Positions 24,070 to 32,434 are shown, counted from the stretch's first letter. The stretch: DNA of 36,537 nucleotides from Bacteroidales bacterium (GCA_016291135.1 JAEFAE010000028.1:1-36537), one strand, 5' to 3'. Numbers and translations: made by a program. Notes: generated by a model from the letters alone, not told the origin.

Positions 24070-25844
24070 ACGAACAGACGCTCGATCTGGGCCTTGTAGT
24101 GGCGTTGGATGACGTCGCGGCGGATCTTCAATGTGCTGGTGATTTCCCCCTTGTTGGCGCTCCATTCCGAAGAGAGCAGCTCGAAACGCTGCACCCGTTC
24201 GTAGTCGCCCAGGCTCTTGTTGAGGCGGTCCACCTCCTGCCGGAACAAGCTGATGACGGCCTTGTCCTTGATCATCAACTCGTTGTTGATGAAGGAGAGG
24301 TGGTTTTCGCGGCACCAGATGCTCAGCTGGTCGAAGTTGGGGATGATCAGGGCGCCGGCGAATTTCTGCCCTTCGCCCACCACGATGATGGAGCTGATGT
24401 AGGGCGACTCCATCATGGTGTTCTCCACCAGCGCGGGGCTGACGTACTTGCCCATCGAGGTCTTGAAGATCTCCTTTACACGGCCGGTGAGGCAGAGGAA
24501 ACCCTCGCTGTCGATGACGCCCAGGTCGCCTGTATGGAAGTAGCCGTCGGCGTCGATCACCTCGGCAGTCAGTTCCGGCGCACGGTAGTAACCCTTCATG
24601 ACGGTGCTTCCCTTGACGAGGATCTCGCCGATGTCGGAGATCTTGACGTCCACGTTCTCCACGGGGAAGCCTACGGAACCGATCTTGATGTTTCGGGTCA
24701 CCGGGCTGTTGACGGCGATCACGGGGGAGGTCTCGGTGAGCCCATAGCCTTCCATGACCGGCATCTTCATGGCAGTCAACAGCTTGGAGATCTTGGGTTG
24801 GATGCTGGCACCGCCCAGGATGATCACCTCGATGCTGTTGCCCAGCCCTTCGCGCACCTGACGGTATACCAGGCGGTCGGCGAGGCAGAGCTTCCAGTTG
24901 TAGAAGCGGCTGTTCTGGTGCTTGTCGTTGAATTGGTACCCCAGTTCGATGGCCCAGTGGAAGATCCACTTCTTGAGGCCCTTCAGTTTCTTGCCCTTGA
25001 GCAGGATGTTGGCATGGATCTTCTCCAGCAGTCGGGGGATGGTAGTGAACACATGGGGCTTCACCTCGTTGATGTCGCTGACGATGGTGGCCATGTTTTC
25101 GGCATAGTATACGATGGCTCCCAGGTTCATGTAAGCCATCGTGACCTGTCGCTCGAAGATGTGCGACAGGGGGAGGTAGCTGAAGTATCGGCATCCCGGC
25201 TTCACCTCGAAGAGGGTGTCGAGACACTTGGTGTTGGAAGTGAGGTTGTCATGGGTGAGCATCACGCCCTTGGGGGTGCCTGTGGTGCCCGAGGTGTAGA
25301 TCACCGTGGCCAGGTCGTAACGGTCCACCCGGGCCTTGGCTTCCTCGAGGCGCTCGGGCGAAACCGTCTTGCCCAGTTCGAGGAAATCGTCGAAACTTTT
25401 GGCGCCTTCGAGGGTCTTGAGGGAGATGACCCGTTGAACGGTGGGCAGTTCGTTGCGGATGGTGTCGATCTTGCGGAAGATGTTCTGTCCGGAGATGAAC
25501 ACCAGCTTGGCCTCAGCATGGTTGAGGTTGTATTTGTAGTCGTTCTCGCTAATGGTGGTGTAGAGCGGCACCGTGATGGCTCCGATCTGCTGGATGCCCC
25601 AGTCGATGAAGTTCCAATGGGGACAGTTCCGTGAGGAGATGGCCACGCGGTCACCTTGTTGGATGCCTATGGCGATCAGCGAGCGGCTGATGGCATCGAC
25701 AATGCTTCTGGCTTCCCCAACGTTGTACGTCCTCCAATCGCCGTTTTCCTTTTCGGCGAGGATCGGTTTCTCTTTACCATACTCCTGTTCCAGCTTGGGG
25801 AGCAGGTCAAAGGTCCGCAAGGGGAGACCGTCGTAAATCGTCAT
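24066..25844 (-). CDS. long-chain fatty acid-CoA ligase (AMP-forming)
   Basis: A 592-residue ANL-superfamily adenylating enzyme, FadD15/ACSL-like. The phosphate-binding loop Y-T-S-G-T-T-G-T-P-K-G-V is at about 183-194. Further on, G-Y-G-L-T-E-T-S-P-V contacts AMP, and H-T-G-D-L-G-V-I-D plus G-R-V-K-E-I-F-K-T-S provide the hinge and lysine region. The enzyme should activate long-chain fatty acids as acyl-CoA. A large alternative frame (24058-25227) is a shadow of this high-GC gene. It overlaps the 3' end of holA by 4 bp in convergent orientation and has its own promoter. Confidence 0.92.
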   Translation of the reverse strand: MTIYDGLPLRTFDLLPKLEQEYGKEKPILAEKENGDWRTYNVGEARSIVDAISRSLIAIGIQQGDRVAISSRNCPHWNFIDWGIQQIGAITVPLYTTISENDYKYNLNHAEAKLVFISGQNIFRKIDTIRNELPTVQRVISLKTLEGAKSFDDFLELGKTVSPERLEEAKARVDRYDLATVIYTSGTTGTPKGVMLTHDNLTSNTKCLDTLFEVKPGCRYFSYLPLSHIFERQVTMAYMNLGAIVYYAENMATIVSDINEVKPHVFTTIPRLLEKIHANILLKGKKLKGLKKWIFHWAIELGYQFNDKHQNSRFYNWKLCLADRLVYRQVREGLGNSIEVIILGGASIQPKISKLLTAMKMPVMEGYGLTETSPVIAVNSPVTRNIKIGSVGFPVENVDVKISDIGEILVKGSTVMKGYYRAPELTAEVIDADGYFHTGDLGVIDSEGFLCLTGRVKEIFKTSMGKYVSPALVENTMMESPYISSIIVVGEGQKFAGALIIPNFDQLSIWCRENHLSFINNELMIKDKAVISLFRQEVDRLNKSLGDYERVQRFELLSSEWSANKGEITSTLKIRRDVIQRHYKAQIERLFV

Positions 25845-25884
25845 TGTTTCTCGTTTAAAGCTGTTTTTCTGACCAAACAGGCGG

Positions 25885-25892
25885 CAAAAATA
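25885..25892 (-). promoter_or_regulatory. -7 element of the acyl-CoA synthetase gene
   Basis: The minus strand reads TATTTTTG at 25892-25885, 40 bp before the ATG at 25844. Confidence 0.5.
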
Positions 25893-25905
25893 AAAAAATA
25901 AACAC

Positions 25906-25913
25906 TACCTTCG
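25906..25913 (+). promoter_or_regulatory. -7-like element of dtd (TACCTTCG)
   Basis: TACCTTCG differs from TAnnTTTG by one base and lies 15 bp before the dtd ATG at 25929. Confidence 0.45.
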
Positions 25914-25928
25914 CAAAAAAATAAGAAA

Positions 25929-26381
25929 ATGAGGATTGTAGCACAACGGGTATCACAGGCTTCGGTGACCATCGCCGGCCGTGTCAAGTCGCAAATAGGG
26001 TTGGGGATGCTGCTGTTGATAGGTATTGAGGAAGCTGATAATCATGAAGATGTAGAATGGCTTTGCGCCAAGTTGTCGAAATTGCGTATCTTCGATGACG
26101 GTCATGACTCGATGAACCTCGACATCCAGCAGGTGGACGGAAAGTTCCTGGTGGTGAGTCAGTTTACCCTCCATGCCCTCACCAAGAAGGGCAACCGACC
26201 GAGTTTTATCCGGGCCGCCCGTCCCGAACAGGCCGTGCCGCTGTACGAATTGTTCCTGAAATGCCTGACCGAGGTGTCGGGCCGCGAGGTGCAGTGCGGG
26301 GAGTTCGGTGCGATGATGGAGGTGGCCCTTGTCAACGATGGGCCAGTCACCATTTTGATGGATTCGAAACGCCGTGAATGA
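25929..26381 (+). CDS. dtd: D-aminoacyl-tRNA deacylase
   Basis: A 150-residue full-length DTD. It begins M-R-I-V-A-Q-R-V-S-Q-A-S-V, has the catalytic S-Q-F-T-L at 77-81, and ends with the cross-subunit G-P motif (N-D-G-P-V-T, G138-P139). The enzyme removes D-amino acids wrongly attached to tRNA and acts as a dimer. It is transcribed alone from a near-consensus promoter. Downstream, after 60 bp, rbfA starts with its own -7 element. Confidence 0.95.
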   Translation: MRIVAQRVSQASVTIAGRVKSQIGLGMLLLIGIEEADNHEDVEWLCAKLSKLRIFDDGHDSMNLDIQQVDGKFLVVSQFTLHALTKKGNRPSFIRAARPEQAVPLYELFLKCLTEVSGREVQCGEFGAMMEVALVNDGPVTILMDSKRRE

Positions 26382-26392
26382 AAAAAATGCCG

Positions 26393-26400
26393 TATCTTTG
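26393..26400 (+). promoter_or_regulatory. -7 element of the rbfA-permease operon
   Basis: TATCTTTG at 26393-26400, 43 bp before the rbfA ATG at 26444. The -33 region is not recognisable. Confidence 0.6.
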
Positions 26401-26443
26401 CCGACCCAAATACGATTCATTGAACAACTGAAAAACCGATCTT

Positions 26444-26788
26444 ATGGACTCAAAAAGGTTAGATAGAGTTAATAAACTGATACTCAAAGAGTTAGGAGAT
26501 ATTTTCCAAAGAGAGTTGAAACCGGCGGTGCCTTCGCTGATGATCACGGTGACCCACGTGAAGGTGACTTCCGACCTGGGGTATGCCAATGTGTATCTGA
26601 GCATCTTCGGCGTGGACGACAAGAAGAAGGTGGTGGAAGAGGTCAACGCCAACGCCAAGGCCATCCGCGGTCTGCTGGGCAACCGCATCCGTCACCAGAT
26701 GCGCGTCATCCCGGAACTGCGTTTCTTCGAGGACGATTCCCTGGATTACATCGAGAACATTGACAACCTGCTGCACGGAGACCAGTGA
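26444..26788 (+). CDS. rbfA: ribosome-binding factor A
   Basis: A 114-residue RbfA. It starts M-D-S-K-R-L-D-R-V-N-K-L-I-L-K-E-L-G-D-I-F and carries the KH-like core I-T-V-T-H-V-K-V-T-S-D-L-G-Y-A-N-V-Y. The G-L-L-G-N-R-I-R segment leads to the conserved V-I-P-E-L-R-F-F-E-D-D-S-L-D end. It helps mature the 16S rRNA 5' end in the 30S subunit. The permease gene begins at a GTG that overlaps the rbfA stop (GTGA), so the two are translationally coupled. Confidence 0.95.
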   Translation: MDSKRLDRVNKLILKELGDIFQRELKPAVPSLMITVTHVKVTSDLGYANVYLSIFGVDDKKKVVEEVNANAKAIRGLLGNRIRHQMRVIPELRFFEDDSLDYIENIDNLLHGDQ

Positions 26789-28026
26789 GACTGCCCCTGT
26801 TCATAGCAAACCGTTACCTGCTCGCCAAGAAGAGCCACAACCTCATCAACATCATTACGTGGATCTCGATCGTGAGTGTCAGCGTGGGTGCCTTTGCGCT
26901 GATTGTGGTGTTGTCGGCCTTCAACGGGCTGGAGCAGGTGGTGTCGTCCATGAGCAACTTGCTGGCGCCGGATGTGCAGATCACCGCCGTAAAAGGCAAG
27001 ACCATCGACTTGTCGGCGTTTCCGACCGAACGGATTGAGGCTATCCCAGGGGTGGAACAGGTGGTTCCCACCATCACCGAGGATGCCCTGTTCCGTGCCA
27101 ACGACAAACAGCACATCGGTCAGGTGAAAGGGGTGGGGCTGGCCTACGAACAGGTGGAGCGACTGGGCAACGTGGTGTTCGACGACGATGCCTTGGTGTT
27201 GCACGACGACGAGGCGGATCTGGCCCTTCCCGGTGCTGGCGTGGCCTGGTACCTGGGCATCAACGCCTACGACCCCTATACCCTGTTGCGCATCTATGTG
27301 CCCAAGCGGGGCAACGCTTCCTCGATGAGTCTGGAGAATGGTTTCAACTCGGGTGTGCTGACGGTGCGGCGGGTGTTCGCCACCGAGCAGGAGATTGACC
27401 AGAAAGTCGTGTTGGTGCCTTATCCCTGGCTTGCTGAGTTGCTGGACTATGACCAAAAGGCCACCGCCGTGGAGCTGTTCCTGTCGTCCCAAGCCGACGT
27501 CGGTCGGGTGAAGAAGGAACTCAAGCCGCTTTTGGGAGAAGGCTATGCGGTGAAAGACCAACAGGAGCAGCAGGTCACCCTCTACCGGGTGATGCGTTCC
27601 GAGAAGTGGGCGGTCTACGTCATCCTCACCTTCATCCTGATCCTGGCTACCTTCAACGTGGTCGGCTCGCTCTCCATGCTGATGATAGACAAGCGCAAGG
27701 ATACCGGCATCCTGAAGGCCATGGGGGCCGACAACCGCCTGATCAAGCGGATCTTCCTGAACGAAGGGCTGCTGATCTCCGTGGCGGGCGGCCTTATCGG
27801 GCTGGTGCTGGGAATCGTGTTGGTGCTGCTGCAGCAGCGGTTCGGCTTCGTGAAGTTCGGGACGGGAGGCAACTATGTGGTGGAGGCCTATCCGGTCCTG
27901 CTCAAGTTCAAGGATGTGTTGCTGATTTTCGCCACCATCGTGGTGGTGGGTGGCACTTCCGCCTTCCTTACGGTACGTCGGGCGATGCGGAAGATGGCGT
28001 CCCAATCCGATTCGTCAAATCAATAA
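26785..28026 (+). CDS. LolC/LolE-like lipoprotein-releasing ABC permease
   Basis: A 413-residue FtsX/MacB-type permease with a GTG start overlapping the rbfA stop. The N-terminus matches LolC/E: F-I-A-N-R-Y-L-L-A-K-K-S-H-N-L-I-N-I-I-T, then the first membrane helix. A large extracytoplasmic loop follows (about 50-260), with the remaining helices at about 270-300, 325-350 and 370-395. K-A-M-G-A-D-N-R-L-I-K-R-I-F-L is the cytoplasmic coupling segment that contacts the ATPase. It should release lipoproteins from the inner membrane; the ATPase partner is not in this window. Its last 59 bp overlap the end of rsmA on the opposite strand. Confidence 0.88.
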   Translation: MRLPLFIANRYLLAKKSHNLINIITWISIVSVSVGAFALIVVLSAFNGLEQVVSSMSNLLAPDVQITAVKGKTIDLSAFPTERIEAIPGVEQVVPTITEDALFRANDKQHIGQVKGVGLAYEQVERLGNVVFDDDALVLHDDEADLALPGAGVAWYLGINAYDPYTLLRIYVPKRGNASSMSLENGFNSGVLTVRRVFATEQEIDQKVVLVPYPWLAELLDYDQKATAVELFLSSQADVGRVKKELKPLLGEGYAVKDQQEQQVTLYRVMRSEKWAVYVILTFILILATFNVVGSLSMLMIDKRKDTGILKAMGADNRLIKRIFLNEGLLISVAGGLIGLVLGIVLVLLQQRFGFVKFGTGGNYVVEAYPVLLKFKDVLLIFATIVVVGGTSAFLTVRRAMRKMASQSDSSNQ

Positions 28027-28786
28027 AATCCCTTACCGACAGCTGTTCTGGGCGCAGGTTGAAGACGGCATCTCCGATGATGTCGGGATTGAGCATGCTG
28101 CGCAGGGAGTTGCGCAGGGTCTTGCGTCGTTGGTTGAAGGCTTGCTTGACGATGCTTACGAACAGTTTTTCGTCGCAACCCAGGTCGGTGACGGCATTGC
28201 GTCGCATCTTGATGACGGCCGACTTCACCTTGGGGGGTGGGTTGAATACGTTCTCATGCACGGTGAAGAGGTAGTCGATGTCGTACCAGGCCTGCATCAG
28301 TACGCTTAGGATGCCGTAGGTCTTGCTGCCTTCCTTGGCGGCCATGCGCTCGGCCATCTCTTTCTGTACCATGCCGACCACCTCCACCACCTGTTCCTTG
28401 TATTTGAGCACTTGGAAAAAGATCTGGCTGCTGATGTTGTAGGGGAAGTTGCCAATGATGCCGATGTTTTGTTGGCCGTAGTCGGAGAGACGGGCCTTGA
28501 GGAAGTCGCCGTGGATGAGGTGGTCGCCCAGTTCGGGATAATGCGACTTCAGGTAGTCGATCGATTCGGTGTCGATCTCGATGACATAGAAACGGTCGCG
28601 GATCGTGTCCACCATGTATTGGGTCAGCACGCCGGTGCCGGCCCCCACCTCGATGACGCACTCCAGTTCGGGGGAGAGCTGCTCCACAATCTTACGGGCG
28701 ATGTTTTGGTCCGTCAGGAAATGCTGTCCCAGGGCTTTCTTCGGCCTGACGTCTTCGGTCTTCGGTCTTTTGTCTTCTCTCTTCAT
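27968..28786 (-). CDS. rsmA: 16S rRNA dimethyladenosine transferase RsmA (KsgA)
   Basis: A 272-residue RsmA/KsgA. The conserved start of the family (V-R-P-K-K-A-L-G-Q-H-F-L) lies at 13-24. It is preceded by 12 charged residues encoded by a 7-bp tandem repeat. SAM-binding E-V-G-A-G-T-G is at 46-52, and the catalytic N-F-P-Y-N-I-S is at 113-119. It dimethylates A1518/A1519 of 16S rRNA. The start overlaps the stop of the TPR gene (ATGA), so it is the last gene of the serS-lipoprotein-TPR-rsmA run. The 3' end overlaps the permease gene by 59 bp in opposite orientation. Confidence 0.95.
   Translation of the reverse strand: MKREDKRPKTEDVRPKKALGQHFLTDQNIARKIVEQLSPELECVIEVGAGTGVLTQYMVDTIRDRFYVIEIDTESIDYLKSHYPELGDHLIHGDFLKARLSDYGQQNIGIIGNFPYNISSQIFFQVLKYKEQVVEVVGMVQKEMAERMAAKEGSKTYGILSVLMQAWYDIDYLFTVHENVFNPPPKVKSAVIKMRRNAVTDLGCDEKLFVSIVKQAFNQRRKTLRNSLRSMLNPDIIGDAVFNLRPEQLSVRDFIDLTNRIGTPSSASPDVP
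28751..28778. repeat. 7-bp tandem repeat in the rsmA start region
   Basis: On the plus strand four heptamers follow each other: GTCTTCG, GTCTTCG, GTCTTTT, GTCTTCT, ending 5 bp before the complement of the rsmA ATG (28784-28786). The unit is not a multiple of three, so a change in copy number would shift the rsmA reading frame. Confidence 0.8.
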
Positions 28787-30594
28787 AGTTTCCGATAGTT
28801 CTTCTTGGCTTGGGCGGTATAGAGACTGGTGGGATACTGGTCGATGAGCATCTCGTAATGCTTCTTGGCGGCCTCTTTGGCCTTCAGCTGCCGGTGTTCA
28901 ATCAAGGCGGCTTGCATCAGGGCGTCGTCGGCCATGTAGCTGTCGGGGAAGGTCTGGACGATCTGCAGGTAGAGGCTGTCGGCTTCGACGTAGTCTTCGC
29001 GTTGTGCCGCGATCTCGGCGATCCGATAGAGTGCGTGGGGTTTGCTGATGATGTTGCCGTCGTGCCGAATGGAGTCGAGGATGGACAGTGCCTCGTCTTC
29101 GCGGTGTTGATAGATCTTGAAGTCGGCCTGGGCCAGACGGTTGAGCTCGGTGCCCGTGGTGTCGTATTCGAGGTTGTCGTCGATGATGAGGGAGAGGGTC
29201 ATGGCATCGTTGGCGATCAACTTGGAGGTGGCGGCTTTCAGCACCTTGAGTTGGGTCTGTGCCCAGTTGAACTCGCCGATGAAGTAACGCAGCTGGGCGT
29301 TGCGGAACCGGGCCTCGTGGCCGAGGGGCTCCTCTTTCATGCTTTTGTCGACTTGACTGTAGAGCAGGGTGGCTTCCCACACCTCGTCGGTATAGAGATA
29401 GATGTCGGCCAACTTGAGTTTCAGCCGGGCTTGGGTGAACTTGGCGTTGGTCTGTCCGATGGCTTGCTGCAGGAGGGCGACGGCTTCGGGTACCTGATGG
29501 AGGTGGTAGGCCATGAGGTCGGCCTGGATCTCCACGAGGTAAGGGTATTCCTTCGAACCGATGTTTTGATAAGCCTCGTCGATCTTATGGCTGAGCCGCT
29601 CATAGGTGCGGGTGTCGGTGACGTGCCGGTCCAGGCACAGCTGGTTCTCGGTCTCGATGGAACCGACCAGGGCCCTTCCGTAAAAGGGGTTGACCTTGCC
29701 CTTCTCGAGGACGTAGTCGAAGGCCTCCTTGGCTAGGTCGTACTGGCGGTTGTCGAGGCAGATGTCGGCCAGGTTGATGATCTCCTCCGACTGGTCGCTG
29801 TGACGGCGGTCGATGCTCTTGCATTGGGCCAAGGCGATGTCATAGTCTTCCTCCTGAAGGGAGAACCATACCAACAACTTGGCGTACTCGAGGTTGTCGG
29901 GCTGTTGCTGGGTCTTCTCCAACAGGGCGATGCGCATCTCGTCGGCGATGCTTTTGTTGACGTCGTACAGCAGCAGGGTCTGGAACCGGTTCTTGACCAA
30001 CTTGTACTGGTCGGGCTGGGCTTCCAGCTCCTTGAAATAATAGACGAACGCCTCTTGGTAGTTGTTCATGGCCTGGTAGAGGCTTGCCTTCTCGACATAG
30101 AAGGGATAGCCATCGCTGCTGATCTGTGCGCCCCGTTCGAGGATCGCCATGGCGTGGTTGTTGAGCGAGCGGCTCCGGAACATGTTTTCGAGGTTGAGGA
30201 TGCTGCTGCGGTTGTCGGGGATCCCTTTCAGGATCTCGTCGAAGAGCTCGTCGGCTTTCTTGGTGTTGCCTTCGCTTTGGTAGGCGTACACCAGGTCCAC
30301 CTTCGCCTTCCAGTGGTTCGGGTTGCTGCGGATGAAGCGTTGGAGCTCCTTTTCCGCCTGGGCGAATTCGCCCAGGCGGAAAAGGCATTCCACATACTGG
30401 TTGAAGTACTGGGACAGGCCTCTCTTTCGATACAGGTTGTGATACAGGTCGCGGGCCTCCTCATATTCTTGGCTTTGGAAACGCTTGGATGCCAGTTGCA
30501 CCTCCACTTCGGTCTGGGCATCTTTCTTGTTTTGGGCGCTGACCGCCAGGGGGAGCAGCCAGGCCATCAAGACGAGGAGGAAGAGTCGTTTCAT
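28783..30594 (-). CDS. secreted tetratricopeptide-repeat protein
   Basis: A 603-residue protein with a signal peptide (M-K-R-L-F-L-L-V-L-M-A...V-S-A-Q, cleaved about residue 20). The rest is helical TPR-like repeats, for example E-Y-E-E-A-R-D-L-Y-H-N-L-Y near the start, N-Y-Q-E-A-F-V-Y-Y-F-K-E-L-E in the middle and Y-V-E-A-D-S-L-Y-L-Q-I-V-Q-T-F-P-D-S-Y near the end. It is likely a periplasmic scaffold. It overlaps the preceding lipoprotein gene and the following rsmA gene by 4 bp each. Its function is unknown; the lipoprotein beside it is the obvious candidate partner. Confidence 0.85.
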   Translation of the reverse strand: MKRLFLLVLMAWLLPLAVSAQNKKDAQTEVEVQLASKRFQSQEYEEARDLYHNLYRKRGLSQYFNQYVECLFRLGEFAQAEKELQRFIRSNPNHWKAKVDLVYAYQSEGNTKKADELFDEILKGIPDNRSSILNLENMFRSRSLNNHAMAILERGAQISSDGYPFYVEKASLYQAMNNYQEAFVYYFKELEAQPDQYKLVKNRFQTLLLYDVNKSIADEMRIALLEKTQQQPDNLEYAKLLVWFSLQEEDYDIALAQCKSIDRRHSDQSEEIINLADICLDNRQYDLAKEAFDYVLEKGKVNPFYGRALVGSIETENQLCLDRHVTDTRTYERLSHKIDEAYQNIGSKEYPYLVEIQADLMAYHLHQVPEAVALLQQAIGQTNAKFTQARLKLKLADIYLYTDEVWEATLLYSQVDKSMKEEPLGHEARFRNAQLRYFIGEFNWAQTQLKVLKAATSKLIANDAMTLSLIIDDNLEYDTTGTELNRLAQADFKIYQHREDEALSILDSIRHDGNIISKPHALYRIAEIAAQREDYVEADSLYLQIVQTFPDSYMADDALMQAALIEHRQLKAKEAAKKHYEMLIDQYPTSLYTAQAKKNYRKL

Positions 30595-31112
30595 TTCGAT
30601 ACGGCTTTACCGAGGTCTTTTCGGGTTTTCTGAAGCGCTTTCTCCTGTTGTGCCAGCCGGTCCTCGAAGTACTGGATCCGGTAGTGCAGGGTGTCGGCAG
30701 CGGCCTTTTCGTCGTTCAGGTATTCTTGGGCGAGCGAGTCGCTGAGGTAATGGGTGTCGATGTCCTTCTGGAGGAGGTCCAGCTGTTGGCCGATGTAAGA
30801 CAGGTCGTTGCGCATGACGGGCAACAGCTCGTCGAACTGGCTGAGATAGGCTTGGGTGAGGTTGAGGACGTCGAAATAGTCGTTGACCTGCTCCTCCGGC
30901 ACGAAGGCCAGCATGGAGTCGCACCAGCGGAACTGGTCGCGCAGCGGCACCTGATAGCGCTCTTGGAGCGCTTGGAGGGCGATGCTGTCTTTCTTCAGCT
31001 GGGCACGGATGCCTGGGATGGAGCCGTCGGAAGTCGGTTCGGTCCTGCTCCCGCAAGCGGCGAGGAGCAGGACCGAACCGACGGCGATGATCAGATTACG
31101 AAATGATATCAA
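30591..31112 (-). CDS. coiled-coil-like lipoprotein
   Basis: A 173-residue lipoprotein with the lipobox L-L-A-A-C and lipidated cysteine at 20. The mature part is almost all helical, with strong heptad character (L-K-K-D-S-I-A-L-Q-A-L-Q-E-R-Y; R-L-A-Q-Q-E-K-A-L-Q-K-T-R-K). Its start lies 17 bp inside the 3' end of serS and its stop overlaps the TPR gene by 4 bp. I do not recognise a family. A membrane-tethered coiled coil next to a secreted TPR protein suggests a complex at the inner face of the outer membrane. Confidence 0.72.
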   Translation of the reverse strand: MISFRNLIIAVGSVLLLAACGSRTEPTSDGSIPGIRAQLKKDSIALQALQERYQVPLRDQFRWCDSMLAFVPEEQVNDYFDVLNLTQAYLSQFDELLPVMRNDLSYIGQQLDLLQKDIDTHYLSDSLAQEYLNDEKAAADTLHYRIQYFEDRLAQQEKALQKTRKDLGKAVSK

Positions 31113-32367
31113 AGCCGGTGTATTTTTGGAGGGCCTTCGGGATGCGGATGCCCTCGGGGGTTTGATGGTCTTCGAGCAGTGCGGCCACGATGCGCGGCAG
31201 GGCCAGGGCGCTGCCGTTGAGGGTGTGCACGAGTTGGATGTTGCCGTCCTTGTCCTTGAAACGGAGCTTCAGGCGGTTGGCTTGGAAGGTCTCGAAGTTG
31301 GAGACAGAGCTGACCTCCAGCCAGAGCTGCTGGGCGGCCGACCACACTTCGAAGTCGTAGGTGGTGGCGGAAGTGAAGCTCATGTCGCCACCGCAAAGAT
31401 GCAGGATGCGGAACGGCAGCTCCAGCTTGCGGAGCAAGCCGGCCACATGGCTCTTCATGGCTTCGAGGCGGTCGTAGCTGCCGACGGGGTTGGCGATCTC
31501 GACGATCTCCACCTTGTCGAACTGATGGAGGCGGTTGAGGCCACGGACGTTCTTGCCGTAGGAGCCGGCCTCGCGGCGGAAGCAGCTGGAGTATCCTACC
31601 GTCTTGATGGGCAGCTGTTCTGCCTTGACGATGGTGTCGCGGAACATGTTGGTCAAGGGCACCTCGGCGGTGGGGATGAGGTAGAAGCCGTCGAGGGGTA
31701 CGGCATACATCTGGGCTTCCTTGTCGGGAAGCTGACCGGTGGCGTAGGCGGAGGCTTCGTTGACCACGACGGGCGGTTGCGTCTCGTTGTAGCCGGCGGC
31801 GCTGGCCTCATCGAGGAAGAAGTTGATCAGGGCGCGCTGCAGCTTGGCACCTTTCCCTTTGTAGAAGGGGAAGCCGGCGCCGGTGACCTTGTTGCCGAGG
31901 TCGAAGTCGGCCAGCCCATAGTCGGTGAGCAGCTCCCAGTGCGGCTTGGCGCCTTCGTGGAGTTGGGGCATCTCGCCTTCCTGATGCACGTTGACGTTGT
32001 CGGCGGCGGAGGTGCCGCGGGGCACGTCGATCCGGGGAGTATTCGGGATTTCCACGAGCTTGGCCTGGATGGTCTTCTTGATTTCCTCAAGACGGTCGGC
32101 CAAGACCTTGGACTGTTCTTTCATCTCGTTGTTCTTTGCCTTCAGCTCGTTGGCCTCGGCGGCTTTGCCTTGTTTGTAAAGGTCGCCGATGGTGCGGGCG
32201 TTGCCGTTGAGGGCGGCCAACAGGTCGTCGCATTGCCGTTGGGTGGCACGGCGCTCGTCGTCCAGGGCAAGAATCTCGTCGATCAGGGCGACGTTGTTGA
32301 AGTTCTTGATGGACAGACGTTCGATCACCTCTTCTTTGTGATCACGGATGTAGGATAATACTAACAT
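31096..32367 (-). CDS. serS: seryl-tRNA synthetase
   Basis: A 423-residue class II synthetase. An N-terminal coiled-coil arm (about 30-100) binds tRNA-Ser. The class II motif 2 region includes F-R-R-E-A-G-S-Y-G-K, and the end domain has T-L-N-G-S-A-L-A-L-P-R, typical of SerRS motif 3. It is of normal length for the enzyme. It starts the run serS-lipoprotein-TPR-rsmA, the next gene beginning within its last 17 bp. A -7 element lies 26 bp upstream of the ATG. Confidence 0.96.
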   Translation of the reverse strand: MLVLSYIRDHKEEVIERLSIKNFNNVALIDEILALDDERRATQRQCDDLLAALNGNARTIGDLYKQGKAAEANELKAKNNEMKEQSKVLADRLEEIKKTIQAKLVEIPNTPRIDVPRGTSAADNVNVHQEGEMPQLHEGAKPHWELLTDYGLADFDLGNKVTGAGFPFYKGKGAKLQRALINFFLDEASAAGYNETQPPVVVNEASAYATGQLPDKEAQMYAVPLDGFYLIPTAEVPLTNMFRDTIVKAEQLPIKTVGYSSCFRREAGSYGKNVRGLNRLHQFDKVEIVEIANPVGSYDRLEAMKSHVAGLLRKLELPFRILHLCGGDMSFTSATTYDFEVWSAAQQLWLEVSSVSNFETFQANRLKLRFKDKDGNIQLVHTLNGSALALPRIVAALLEDHQTPEGIRIPKALQKYTGFDIIS

Positions 32368-32392
32368 TTACTACGCTGTTTAATTGGTTGCG

Positions 32393-32400
32393 CAAAAATA
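32393..32400 (-). promoter_or_regulatory. -7 element of the serS operon
   Basis: The minus strand reads TATTTTTG at 32400-32393. The place where its -33 element would sit (about 32420) falls within the rpmA terminator hairpin. Confidence 0.5.
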
Positions 32401-32404
32401 AATG

Positions 32405-32434
32405 AAAAAAACCGGCTATCAATCGATAGCCGGT
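32405..32434 (-). terminator. rho-independent terminator of rplU-rpmA
   Basis: ACCGGCTATC (32411-32420) and GATAGCCGGT (32425-32434) form a perfect 10-bp stem with a 4-nt loop. On the minus strand it is followed by six T, so it terminates transcripts coming from rpmA. It ends about 38 bp before the serS start codon. Confidence 0.9.

Noticed and set aside
24058..25227. 389-residue frame on the minus strand inside the acyl-CoA synthetase gene
   Set aside because: Composition is extremely rich in R, P, G and H and has no domain; the other frame encodes the intact enzyme.
24099..25634. 511-residue plus-strand frame
   Set aside because: Antisense shadow of the acyl-CoA synthetase gene; composition is rich in V, G, D and H with no family motif.
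30982..32358. 458-residue plus-strand frame
   Set aside because: Antisense to serS; no signal or domain seen.
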